Positions 45,541-57,340 of a stretch of DNA of 64,000 nucleotides are shown here, piece by piece (positions within the stretch are counted from its first letter, which is position 1; each line of letters begins with the position of its first letter). A program made the position numbers and the translations under genes. The DNA comes from Microstegium vimineum (taxonomy: Eukaryota; Streptophyta; Magnoliopsida; Poales; Poaceae), in the NCBI GenBank assembly GCA_022036555.1, contig CM039120.1, positions 7,230,179-7,294,178 on the forward strand, written 5' to 3'. The notes beneath the pieces are model-generated. The model did not search any database. It was given only the letters and a program-made list of their open reading frames with translations, and was not told where the DNA came from.

Positions 45541-46445
45541 GGGATGAACCAGAGCTAGGACGAAGTCATTATCACCCATAACACGACTAGCATCGTCCAT
45601 GAAACTTGCGTATATTGCCAAATGATAATGATATCTAACTAAGGTGTGACACCCACGTGCTTCCCCTTTCAGTCCACAAGCACCCATGGGAGAACTCATT
45701 GGATGAGGCTTTAGAGTTGCTAATGTTCACGCACGAAGATAGTGGCGAGCAAGCGAGGGAAGATCCATGTGCTCACCCCTCGGATTTAGATCGCTCATCA
45801 CTCATGACAGGACGAGGTTGGGCGCCAACGGTGCCGAAGTGGCGATCGACGAGATTTGGTGGCCATTGCGGCCAAAGTTGTCGACAACGTTAGGCTGGCC
45901 TTTGGGCCCCGGGGTGGGCGTCAACGCGAAGGGAGATTCAATGTTCAGAAATCACTCAACTTGATTTTTAATACTCGAATGCTTAGGTTATTGTTTCAGC
46001 TGCATCTTGTTTTGGATAGCTAGAGCACAATGTGCTAGCACTTCGGAATAGCACATGACCGTTGTTGGATTGCCGGTGGTGCTAGGTGCTAGCCAAATAT
46101 GCCACATAGTTTGAATCTTTCAGGTGTTCGACGAAATGTGTCAGTGGTGAGACAATGTGGTTTACTCCATCTTTTATGGGGGCTTAACTAACATTTGAGA
46201 AGATTTTACACTATAGATGTATTATTTTTTAGTTAGTTACTAATTTGGTGACTTTATGTTCTCATTGATTCATAAGATCACACTTTCAATTGAAAATATG
46301 GTGTGAAAAGGAAGAACATGCCATATACTCAGCCCCCTCCCTTTGCTATGTATTTAAATATAGTTTATACCTAAATATATAGCAAATGATATTATATATA
46401 TATATATAATATGTATAGACACACACACATACATATATATACATA
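45541..46445. other. Intergenic; AT microsatellite near its end
   Basis: No coding signal. (AT)n at about 46393-46412 and (CA)n at about 46419-46430. Confidence 0.45.
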
Positions 46446-46677
46446 CTCCTTCCATATTGTAAAAGAAATGGTTTTGGATAACGACGCGATCTCCAAAGCA
46501 TGACTTTGACTTCATATTTATATAAAAATATTTATTTAAAAATGATACATATAAGGCAAATCTATTCGTATGATTTTCATATTTTCAAATTAACAACTTA
46601 AAAATTATTCATGGTTTATGTTCCCAATGTTTAACCAAAACTTTATTAAAGCAACTTCTTTTACAAGATGGAGGGAG
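46446..46677. mobile_element. Stowaway-like MITE
   Basis: CTCCTTCCATATTGTAAAAG and the complement of CTTTTACAAGATGGAGGGAG form the ends, with TA at 46444-46445 and 46678-46679. An (AT)n tract follows the right border. Confidence 0.8.
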
Positions 46678-46679
46678 TA

Positions 46680-49600
46680 TATATATATATATATATAAAG
46701 TAAAGATAAAAGGTCTTGCAATTTGAAATGAGAGAGTGCTAGCGTAGCATAGACAAAATACCTTCTGAGTCAATTCACTCTTGCTTTTATCTTCTTGGGC
46801 CTGACTCGTACAGCAGCGGTGCGCTTGGGCCACAAGCTGGGCCAAATGAGTGGTTCCCCGTCTCATTTTGAATAACACGTCCTTTTCTGAACTCTAAGCC
46901 CCTTCAGCATCCATATAATCGATCCATCTCGTTTGTAATTGTAACTTCACCCTTCTTTTTTTTCCCGAAAGAAAAGGAAGAGAAGGTCTAAGAAAAATTA
47001 TAACAGAAAGAAAAAATAAATTATGAGAATCAAAGCATTAACTCAGAGACAATTGAATTATTCATACCGACCCGGACAGATCATTGTGGCCCAGCATGGA
47101 CTACACTACACCCTACGTATAGGTATAGGTTGCCCATCTTGATCGAAAGACGAAGCAGCCCCACGGAATACGAATCAACTTTAATTTTGCAGGACCAGAT
47201 CCTGCCCAAGGGGCATGCATCGGCCAGCCACGCTGTGTTGATGCAGCAGCTAATCGACAGCTCTTCCATCACTGCTCATATGAATTCTGCCATCATCTAG
47301 GATGATAGGCACCATTTTCTTCCAAAAGAAAATCCAAATATATAACTGTAAAAGGATGATGGCTACCTGCTGAACAAGAGCGTCAGCACGCATTCACACT
47401 TAATCGACATACTAAGTTGGTTTGATCGTTTCACAGTGAAGTCTTCACAAATGTCGGAGATTTTTGTTTTGCAGTTTTTAAGCAGATCTCTCTCCCTCTC
47501 AATCGTCTCTGATTGTCGATGGACCGACCATTTTAAGCAAGAGTTCATGGAGAACCTGCTTTACTCTTTATCCAGTGGTCAAAGAATACTAAGGACGATC
47601 GATAATACAGACTAATTGGGAGATTGTACTCCAAATAGACCTATACGTTTCAGATTCAGAAGTTTTTGTTTTCACACGACAGCACTATTCTGATGAGGAC
47701 TGTCCCCAGTCCCCACCCAATTTGTTTTGTTTCCTCTGACGAGACCCTTCATTTTTGTAAACGACCTGAAGCTGCTCTCTTTATTTTATTTTAGAATGAA
47801 ATTAGGATAGACTGTAAACCGTTCATGCATGCATGGTACACTTGCCTACTTTGGGAAGCCGTTGGCAATTCTTGGTCACATAATCAAGCAGGCAAGCACC
47901 ATCAACGCATTGACTATATTTTTTTTTCTAAGGGAAGGGAGAATTGTAATATAACTTGGTAAAATATATATGTCCTCGAGTTACACATGAAAAAAACTTG
48001 AAATAAAAAATGCAATAGTCTATTCGTGTGCTTTCCTAGTGTTTTTTCTCGATGCAGAATAGAACCTTATTGAATACCGGAACCACACTACAATCTTTAT
48101 GTTGAATTTAACGATAAACCTCAAAATGTTAGACAAGCCACAAGATCCAAATGTTTAGGAACCAATTCAAAACAGATCTAAAATGATGAAAGAATATCAC
48201 TAATTGCATTTGTAGGGTACAACATAGGTTGTAGATTCACCACCTCTAACCCTTAATTCGACGTGTATGTTTGATTTCTTCTTATCAACCATCGACGATG
48301 GGTCCGATGTCCTAAAGTTATTGTCCTCTGCGGAGTACCCAAAAGCACATCTCTCATTGAAGATAATAGCCACAAATTGGTCTCTCACCGCTGAAATCGA
48401 CGCCTACAAGGTGATCTCATTGTGGTAATTACCAAATCCATCGTCTCAATCGAAAACCATCTGATTTCATCAGCATATTTGAACTAAACCCTAAACAGAT
48501 TGGATTAAAAAAACTGCTGTAAAAGAGAGGGAAAAAGAGAGTGGCTTTAGACGGCACGACGAGGAGCGAAATGGTGACGACGGCGGCCGAACGTTTCCGT
48601 ATGACCAATGTAGAGTTGTGTTTATTCACGCAATGACTATATTCATGCTTGCTTCGTTCTCATTTTTGGGCAACACTAATGATAAGATAACGGGGTGCAA
48701 AGACATATACTCCTTATATATATATATAGCTCAAAGAGCTTGTCTGGTGCTCATTTTTTCAACGAAGAATTATAATATTTTTAAGCATAATTTCATCTAT
48801 TTTTATAGCAAAGAGAGCTAGCAAATAGTGCTTCAAAACATTGAATATACCTTATTTTATCTTAATAAGTTAGCGTCACTGGCCATCCTCACTGAGAGCT
48901 TCATATCTCAGTTTTCAATGCTACCGTATGTTAAAAATAGTGTTGAAAAGTTTTATCCTCATAATCTACTCCTATAAAACTTTTATCATCTCTCTTTGTA
49001 AATACAATATTTATACAATGTTAACATATTTAATGGCCATAAAACTCTATGATACCCCCATTAAGATTGTCCTAATGACACACACACACAATGAATATAA
49101 CTCATAAGGTAGCTCTTGATGAAGAGTTAGGTTCGTAAACACAATCTAAAATCGTGTGTAGCTATCCATGTTATGAGCTATATGACGGTAGTAGCGTAAC
49201 TTTTCCTTTTGAACATTCTCTGAGAATCTATCCATGCAAGCTATGACTCTCAGAAATATATATTTCCTTCATCCCAAATTATAATACCCAAATTATAACA
49301 CGTTTAAATTCTTTAACTTAAAATTTGATCACTCATATTATTTTTTAAAAATATATAATATAATTATATTTAAGTCATTATTAAAGAATTTTTATTAATA
49401 AAGAAGACCACGATAAAAGAAGTGATATTTTACATAAATTTTTAAATAAGATAAGTAGTTAAACTTAGGATAAAAAAGTAAACATCTTATAATTTGAAAA
49501 GAATAAAGTACTTCTTTGTGGCAGAACCCTCTATCTGCACAAAGGTTGCCATCAAGGACTGCCTACAACAAGTAGTATTGTTCGAAAATCTTGCTTATTT

Positions 49601-50714
49601 ATAGAAAAAATGCATGTTCGGTGACTAGTCCTAATGTTCCCACAATGTCTGGTCTATTGACACAAAAAGGAATTTCACACATAGTCGTGCATCTTAAATT
49701 CAATTCTCTTCTATTATATGGCTTCGAGAATACTGGCATCCTATAAATTTAATCATCTTGTCACATATAGCAGTGTGAATGGACAAAGATAAAGATCGTT
49801 ACGTGTCAAAGATAAAAGCAGCGGTGCATCTACATTATATTCTTTTTTTTTAAGAACACTTGAAGCTTGAACCGTGTATCCAATGAAGCATCAGTCTCTT
49901 TCATATATAATTACTAGTTTTATTCGTATGAAATTGTTTGCCAAAGGCTGCATAGCCTTTGTGCCAAACTTAAAAGGTGAAGGAAAGAGATACTCCAGTG
50001 CTGTGCCAAAGGCTGCCTAGCTGATTAGCTATTCCATGCTTATGACCAGTGTGCCTATCTACCAGATTTCACATGCATCTTAAAAGAGAATTATTATGGT
50101 AGTACGAAACGTACACATGATCCATGACAAGACACACCGGACCTAACACTTTAAAATCAAAATTATATAGCCAAAATCAGAACTATGGTTGTGAATATGG
50201 TCATGTTTTGGATCCATAGAACTAACGACTAGTCAGCAGCTATTTTTTTTTAGTTCTTAAGTATCCAAACAGACAGACTAATTGTTAGTTCAGCAATTAA
50301 TCCATTAGTGCACATATATGGGCTAGTAGCACTAGTTACTTAGTCCATCCAAAACAAGTCCTTGTTCATTCACATTTTTTTTAAAAAAAAGAGAAAGATT
50401 GGAATGGTAAAAATCCATAATGTTCTTATTACTCCGCTAACAACAATATGCGCCCCGGATTTGATGCCGGCACGATCCACAAAATCTGTTATCTAACATG
50501 CATGGAGATATACATCAGTTAGATTACAAACTATACACACACCCTCGATCTATTGACAGTTTCATAGAACACATCTGTGCAACAGGAGTGTGTGTATATG
50601 TTCAGATTCACAAAGTGAAAACAATATACGTAGTACCCTATTATATTTATATATTTATATATATATATATATATATGTTGTAGCAGTAATTAATAATATG
50701 ATGGTTCATATTAC
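46680..50714. other. Intergenic, AT-rich, MITE relics
   Basis: No gene recognised; ORFs are below 90 codons. A Stowaway-like relic lies at about 49266-49510 (TTCATCCCAAATTATAATAC ... ATCTTATAATTTGAAAAG). A hAT-like MITE with GTTTTGGATCCA / TCCATCCAAAAC ends lies at about 50199-50360. (TA)n occurs at 50641-50677. Confidence 0.5.
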
Positions 50715-51461
50715 TCATTTCATCCTTACTAGGAAAATGCTGAGCTCCGGCGCGCCGCCACCTCCACCACCCCCATTATTGTCGCCGCCGTTTCCACCCT
50801 CCTCGGGGTTGATCATGTAGAAGGCCTCCGAGTCCTTGGATCCGACGACGCGCTCGACGCGGGCGCGCACGTAGGTGAGCTCGCCGTCGGGCCCCGCGGG
50901 CACGCCGCCCTCCTTCTCGGGTGCCGCCGGGAGCACGCCGGCGCCCATGGACACGCCGCGCAGCAGGCGCAGCACGTGGCGCTCGTCGTCGGAGGCCTCC
51001 TTCCTCCGGATGGCGTACCCGGCCTTGCGGCCGTTGCAGTAGACCGCCCAGACGTACTCCTCCACGAGGCGGCGGCGCGCGCTGCGGGTGTCGCTCTCGA
51101 GCGCCAGCTTGACGACCTCGGACGAGATCTCCCGGTGCAGCGCGCTCGTCAGCATGGGCAGCTCGATGAGGAACAGCGGCGGCGCGCGGGTGTCCTCGTG
51201 GATGGCCAGGCTCACGCGGCCCCGGCGGTGGCCGAACAGCGTCACCGTCGTGGCGTGGTCGGCCAGCAGCGCCCTGTTGTGCTTGCCGAGCAGCGCCACC
51301 ATCTTGCATCCGGACGAGAGCATGGGCATGAGTTTGAACATCTTGAAGATCCCGCCGCTGCCGCTGCCGCCGCCGCTGCTGTCGGAGATCTTGGTCCGGC
51401 GGCCATTGGTGGACGGCCGGAGCAGCGCACGGAAAGTGGGGCCGTCGATGAAAGACGGCAT
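50715..51461 (-). CDS. MIZU-KUSSEI 1-like (DUF617) protein, single exon
   Basis: MIZ1, the founding member, is needed for root hydrotropism in Arabidopsis and associates with the ER membrane; most relatives have no known role. The 248-residue ORF starts MPSFIDGPTFRALLRPS. The DUF617 domain covers about residues 75-245: VTLFGHRRGRVSLAIHEDTR, LFLIELPM, EYVWAVYCNGRKAGYAIRR, MGAGVLP, and the closing block SEAFYMINPE ... PELSIFLVRM. A Gly-rich insertion (GGNGGDNNGGGGGGGA) interrupts the last block, and a Ser/Gly run sits near residue 30. No intron or frame break. Length fits the family. A TATA box (51533-51541) is suitably placed. The family is clear; the specific role is not. Confidence 0.93.
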   Translation of the reverse strand: MPSFIDGPTFRALLRPSTNGRRTKISDSSGGGSGSGGIFKMFKLMPMLSSGCKMVALLGKHNRALLADHATTVTLFGHRRGRVSLAIHEDTRAPPLFLIELPMLTSALHREISSEVVKLALESDTRSARRRLVEEYVWAVYCNGRKAGYAIRRKEASDDERHVLRLLRGVSMGAGVLPAAPEKEGGVPAGPDGELTYVRARVERVVGSKDSEAFYMINPEEGGNGGDNNGGGGGGGAPELSIFLVRMK

Positions 51462-51532
51462 CGGAGAGGGAGATGGATCGAGCTAGGTTGGTGCTTATTA
51501 CTTTTCTGTGAAGCAAAGGGGCCTCTCGTGGG

Positions 51533-51541
51533 GATATATAG
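51533..51541 (-). promoter_or_regulatory. TATA box of the MIZ1-like gene
   Basis: On the minus strand the sequence reads CTATATATC, about 75 bp upstream of the ATG at 51461, leaving a leader of roughly 40-45 bp. It is the best TATA match in the upstream region. Confidence 0.6.
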
Positions 51542-51544
51542 ACG

Positions 51545-52468
51545 ACATACTACGTCACGGGAACGACGACGACGAGCCAGGGAAATAAGTTGGATGGTCG
51601 TTGTTCTGCTGTCCAATGACTGTTTGGGACTTAGTACACCGATACCCACAATCATTTGCCTGCTTCTGCTCTTGCTTTGGATTGTTGTACGATGGATCAT
51701 GTGAGCTAGCAAGTGTAACCTGACAATCGACTTCCACACGGTTCCGATCCATGCGTCCTGTCTATAACTGCCTTCACTAAAAAGTACAGTATTCCCTACG
51801 GTCCAAACATTACGTCACATTCTTTCTTTAACTAATTAAGCTTATTATTATACACAAATATGTATATTAATATCTATAATACTAATGAACTGCAGTGGGC
51901 TTCTTCGCTTCTTCCCGGTGGATGCTTGGCTGTCGGTGAAACTTCTAGCGGATGCTTTGCCACTATTACTCTATGGTCGTCTTCCTCTTACATGCTGCCG
52001 AGAGCGTGTTGGCCTCTCTTCTTGACGATTTCTTTGATCGTCGTGGTTTTCGCTGATAGATGATTTGCCGTTGTTGCGGCTGGTTCTCTGATTGGATATT
52101 TTGCCACCAAGGCATCGCCTAATTTGTAAGAAATTATTGTGTTGTATCCTTTTCTTGTAGGCTCTGTTTATAAGTGTTGGGTCTTGACTCTTGAGGGCAG
52201 TCACCACTTCTTTTGTTTTTCTTGTTCCTAAGTTGTATCTCAGGTCACTTACCACTAGCTAAGGTTGATGATGGTCAGATTGAAAATCTAACCTGGCTGG
52301 ATCATGCGGAGTGTTCTTCATGTCGAAAAACTCAAGTTGGCTATTAGTTGCATACAACACTAATTCCTCACAAAACCCCTCGCCCCCCACCCACAGCCAC
52401 ATTGGAAATTTTGAATTAACTCGATCATGTAAAGCATGGAGATCGACGACACGTCATGTTAAGAAACT
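51545..52468. other. Intergenic, no gene recognised
   Basis: Upstream region of the MIZ1-like gene and AT-rich spacer with no domain-bearing ORF. Confidence 0.45.
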
Positions 52469-52605
52469 GTAATGGTTAGCTATTTGACTATATATATAGT
52501 GCCTGACTATATGGGGTAATTATGTCATCTAGTGGTATATATAGTGCCTGGCTATTTAGCTAACCATTACGAACGCCCTTAATGGTATATATATAGTGCC
52601 TGGCT
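52469..52605. repeat. Hairpin with three TATATAGTGCCTGRCTA repeats
   Basis: A perfect 14-bp inverted repeat GTAATGGTTAGCTA (52469-52482) / TAGCTAACCATTAC (52557-52570) encloses two of three copies of TATATATAGTGCCTGRCTA, at about 52491, 52536 and 52586. The third copy lies just outside the right arm. Confidence 0.75.
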
Positions 52606-52891
52606 ACATGCATGTGTTACTGGACTAGTACACACTCCCATGAAGATTTGTTATCAGCAAGGACATTCGAGATGATGGCAGGGCGATAGGATGGATGGTG
52701 ATATGCACGACGAAGAGGCCAAGGGCCACTTGGGGTGCTGCTGGCAAAGGCAGGATAGAAGAACATGGTTGCTTTTCTCGTTCGGCAGGAAGTGTGTCCC
52801 TCCTCCATTCCTACCCCTGAATGTTGCCTTCATGGGCTCTGTTGGGTTCACCTCATCTGAAACAGCCCGTAGCTAAAGCTCTCTTCATCAA

Positions 52892-53090
52892 CACTACGGG
52901 AGAACAGTGCGTTGCCGAGTGCCTCAAGCTTTGCCAAGTGCTGAAAATCTGACACTCGGCAACGAGTTTCCTTTGCCGAGTGCCATAGAAATGCACTCGG
53001 CGACGCCGCCTTCGCCGACTTCCGATTTGCCAGCGTCCCTTCGCCGAGTGCAGCACTCGGCAAAGGCGTCGCAGAGTGCAAAGCTTTATT
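52892..53090 (+). mobile_element. CACTA (En/Spm-type) terminus fragment
   Basis: Begins CACTACGGGAGAACAGTGCG and carries subterminal repeats TTGCCGAGTGC and GCACTCGGCAA in both orientations, the hallmark of a grass CACTA family. No matching CCGTAGTG end is seen downstream, so only one end remains. Confidence 0.8.
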
Positions 53091-53224
53091 CCTCTTAGAA
53101 AATTAAAAGTCTATTAGATTTTACAATCTTCCACTAGCTATAGAGTGAGTTGAGTTTAAATTTTTAACGATGATGACAAGAAGCCATTCAGTTTTCAACA
53201 GGTATAAAAAACTACCGTTCACTT

Positions 53225-53416
53225 TGATTTTAGTTTTAAGGTTTTTCTTTGTTTTTCCAGTCCTCTATTGTTAGATGAGCGAGTTTTCTTCTTCTTCTTT
53301 TTTACAATATTCTAGCTTTTGGTTGTCTTTCCTGTGTTTGGATGTTGTAATTAACTGTACTGTATAGCTTACAAATATATTTCGGCAATGGTCTTCCCGA
53401 GCTTTCAAAAAAAAAA
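53225..53416 (+). mobile_element. 5'-truncated LINE insertion
   Basis: An L1-like 3' end (GTTTGGATGTTGTAATTAAC ... GGCAATGGTCTTCCCGAGCTTTC then poly(A)) is flanked by the 8-bp duplication GTTCACTT at 53217-53224 and 53417-53424. Confidence 0.75.
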
Positions 53417-53424
53417 GTTCACTT

Positions 53425-55289
53425 GCGCAAATTTAGTGCGTGGTTCTAGATGACATATATACATGATGCCAAGTGGCAAGTGGTGATGTCGGCAAGACTA
53501 AAGACGGAGTTATAAATAATTACTCCAGCAACTTCATAAACGTTCATATTTCCAGCAACTTAAATGTATGGCAAGTGGAGTGTACTAGCCAGTAGATAGA
53601 GTACGTACGTGCGCTTTAAAAATGTTTCATATTTCCAGCCACTTAAATAGATCCATACACGTTTGAAATTAAGTACGATCTGTGTATATCTTGTACTAAA
53701 ACTAAACAAAGTAGCTTCTTGTGTGTTGTGTCTCCTAATTGCACATCACGCACGAAAATGCTAGCTGTAAAGAAAGAGAAATAAACTCAATCAAGCATAT
53801 GCATATTCCCTTCACGAACAATAATTTGATGGTCGATCTGTTGCTTTGTGAGCGAGGCATCAGGTTGCGTAGTGATTTAGCATGCTCGACCGGGGTGATC
53901 CATGCATGGCGGCCGGCCGCGGGATAAGTCTTTTCGTCCCGTGCAGTGATGAGCTGCAGGCAAATTATTGGAGTTGGGGGAGTGCGGCTGCTGTGGCTGT
54001 GGGTGGGCATGCCGCATGCACATGGCGTGTTATGTACCCATCTCCATGCATACGGATCGTCGATCGATAGCTGCTTGATCGGCGATCGGCGAGGATAGAT
54101 GCGCACGTAGTTTCGGGCTGTCAGTTAGTTAATTATAATAAGCATGGTGTTGGATCGTGCAGTTGGGCAGGAATAGGATATATATAGATCCATGCATGCA
54201 TACATGCAACAACATGCGCGTGGCCGGCCGGTGACAGTGAGATCGATCGAGCGAGCGGGCGAGACTCGAAGCTAGGCATAAACATTACTGCTCCCTCATA
54301 ACCACAGTACTAACCCGATCCTTGTACTATGCTTAATTATAGCTTTGGTAAAGACTCAGCTCATCAGCTACCTCATTGGGGCTGTCCATCTCATTATATA
54401 TCAATTCCTTCCTTCGATCAAGCCACGCCTCGCAACCAAATATCCTGCATCTCGAAGCGAAGAGCAGTAGCATGTACGGATGCGGATCGGAGTCTCGAAC
54501 TATTTAGGCAACTTAGTTTCACTTATTATGAAGTAGTTATTTTTTTACTTTAACAGCTCTTTCGATAAAACATCAAACTATTTAGGCGAAGTGTTCAATA
54601 AAAACAACTTTTTCTGGTTGATTAAAAAAGAGCTCCTATTTCTTTCCCAAGCGCACCGACCTTTCTCCTCCTCTCTGTCAATGCTCCCCGTGGTGTCGAT
54701 GCCTCCCTTCGCACCCTACTCTCCCCTGCGGCGCGGCACCACGCGGCCGGTCACACCGCCCCTTCCCACTCAGGTACTAGCCGCACCTTGGTCGGCGTCA
54801 AGCATGACCTGTCCCTGTTAGGCACTTCACTATTCTCGACGGCGTAGCCCCTCCTCATCTGTCCCTGTGCTGTGCTGGCCTCATCTACCATACCGGACAC
54901 ATACGAACCTAGGAGAAGCTAGTAATTTTAACTCTCCCTCTCCTTGTATGTCTCAGCGGAAATTTTTGGCCAGCTCATGTCGACAGGAAGGAGGAAGTTG
55001 AGCGGTCTCATATCCTCCAAGACTAACCGCCATGTTCACTTGACTTATCAACCATTGAAACAATGTTCAGTCAAAAACAACATCAGATGGCTATCGGCCA
55101 CCGAAACGCCCGAACAGGGCGTGTTAACGCATGCGGTTCAACAATGTTAGTCGTGCTTATACTATATCTTAGATTCTTAGGCTGCCCAACAAAGTTATTT
55201 ATATTACGATGGCAATGAATATATAGAGAGCATAGGTTTATAGACGCATCGGATCAGAGAGATGGATCGGACGAGGAAACACACAGCAA
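53425..55289. other. Intergenic, no gene recognised
   Basis: AT-rich spacer with short GC patches; ORFs up to 123 codons without domains. A TATATATAGATC stretch lies near 54178-54189. This is the flank of the Sirevirus insertion. Confidence 0.45.
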
Positions 55290-57340
55290 TGAAGGACCGA
55301 GAACGGCGACTAGAGGGAGGGTGAATGGGAGCCTCAAATTTCTCTCGAAATATTCGGGCCACTCTTCCCAAAAACCAAACCCAGTTGTTGGGTGTTCAAC
55401 CTCCCCCGAGCAACGCGAACGGAGATTCAGACGAAATCAGAGAAATGAGAGCTCACCGGAAACCCCAAAAACCAAGTTCTCAACCTCTATGGAAAAGAGG
55501 CAAGAACCTAGGCAAAACGGGCGAAAACAGCAAACCAACAGAGGCTCCGGACCAGTTCAGACTGGACCACCGGACCAATGACGAGTGGTCCGGTGGCTGG
55601 TCCGACGCTCTCACCAACCGAGACCAAAACGAGCAGGGAGCACCCGACCTCCGGATGACCTGCTCCGGACTAGTCCGATGCCACCTCCGGACCAAGGAGA
55701 GTGGTCCGGTGCTCGCCCTTCCCACTGCCGAAAACGAACAGTAAGTACCCGACCTCCGGACCAGACCGTCGGACGACACCATCGGAATATGCACTCTGGT
55801 CCGACGCGTGGCCGACTCCCTCAGCAGAACCACCGGACCACTTGTCAATGGTCTGGAGCTCAAACGCTGAGTAGTCCGGAGCTAGGTCCGACGCCCTTCT
55901 CTGCTTGACACGGCTGAGGTCAAAAACACCGGACCACTTGCTATGGTCCGGAGCTAGGGGAAAGTCGTCCGGAGCCTAGTCCGACGCTCACGAGCAGAAA
56001 GCTGTTCTTCGCGAAAACGGATTTCTCTCCGCCAAATCTTCCCAAAACTCAACCAAATGATCACCAACTGCAACCAAACTATGTAGGAATGATCCTAGTG
56101 CAGTTGAGGAGCTATCCCGAAGAAATCATCGCTCAATTTGGCTTAGAGCAAAGGGAGGAGAAGAGATTTGGGGAAAAGCTTAAGAACGAAGAACACCGCA
56201 AAGAAATCGCCCGATCTGTGTGCTCACAAGGTTTTAGGATAAATCCTTCGGTGCAAATATGCTCCTTGCAAGCACGAACAACTTGGTTCAAACGGATTTA
56301 GCAAAGCTACTCCCAACAAAGAGAAATCATCTCGGGAAAAAGAGAGAGCAAAAAGCAAAACGCGAAGAACACAAGCAAAACGGGGACACAATCAGGAAAT
56401 CGAAGCCACCATGGCTTACGGAGGTTACGACCTCCGATTCCTCGCAACAAACTCAAGTTCTTACAGAGGTTGGTGAAATCAACCTAGGGATCTCATGAAC
56501 TAGAGAGAGGGTAGAGAGAGAGAGAGTTGGGGCAAATGATTAGGGTTCAAGAGATAGAATGAGGATACCCCTTCATCCCCTATTTAACAGGGCTTTGGCT
56601 ATTTCCCAAAGACCCCCCTAGATATATGAGTGAACTACCTAGTCTAAGCATTGCAGTCCAAGCTCCGGAAAATATCTCCCGCATTTTGAATGGACGGCCC
56701 CGCTTCCTGCCAGGAGTTGCCGTCGCCTCGACGCAACCTCCAGGATTCCGCCACGTGCCATTTCCGCTTCCTCGGAAGGTCCGCCCGGGTTTTGAGGCCC
56801 AAACTCAGAAACCCGCCACCGGTAGCTTTCGGCTCAACTACCGAACCCCGAGTTTTGAGGCCCAAACTCAGAAACCGTCCTCCGATGGTTTTGAGGCCCA
56901 AACCACCAAACCGCTCGACTCGTGTCGCCTCGTCCTCGCCCGGCCCAGCTCCGAGTCCCCTGAGCCTCCTGCTCGACTCGCTCGCTGACCGTCTTGACTT
57001 GACCAACACGGTCTACCTGCATGTCTTGTCGCGCTCAGCCGGTGCCAAGTACTAGCCACCACAGCTAGTCCGCCGGCGCCCATGGTCCCTCAGTCCGAGC
57101 CTCGCTTCCGCCCTTCACCGCTCTCAGTCCATCGGCACGGCAAGCCTCTACTCGACCTTCTCCACGCCATTGACCACTGTCACTAGGCATAGTACCTGCA
57201 CACCACAAGCCGATAGACAGGCACACATTTACTTTCGCAAAGATTAGTAGTAAGCCACTCAAACTGAAACGCTCAAGTGTTGGGCAATCACTCATCACAA
57301 AACTGAACATACATGGGTACGTATCCACCATGTGTTCGCA
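55290..57340 (-). repeat. 3' LTR of the Sirevirus (about 2.05 kb, ends inferred)
   Basis: On the minus strand it would run TGCGAACACATGG ... CTCGGTCCTTCA, a TG...CA pair. The start lies right after the polypurine tract AAGGGGGAGAT. The end is placed by the Sirevirus-like phrase CATTCACCCTCCCTCTAGTC just inside. It contains many GGTCCGGA/TCCGACG motifs (55555-55985), a three-times repeated GTTTTGAGGCCCAAAC (56789, 56852, 56888), and (GA)n at 56514-56526. No partner LTR is available to confirm the ends. Confidence 0.65.

Noticed and set aside
50776..51704. ORFs of 242-246 codons overlapping the MIZ1-like gene in other frames
   Set aside because: Shadow frames of a GC-rich gene; only the 50715-51461 frame carries the DUF617 motifs.
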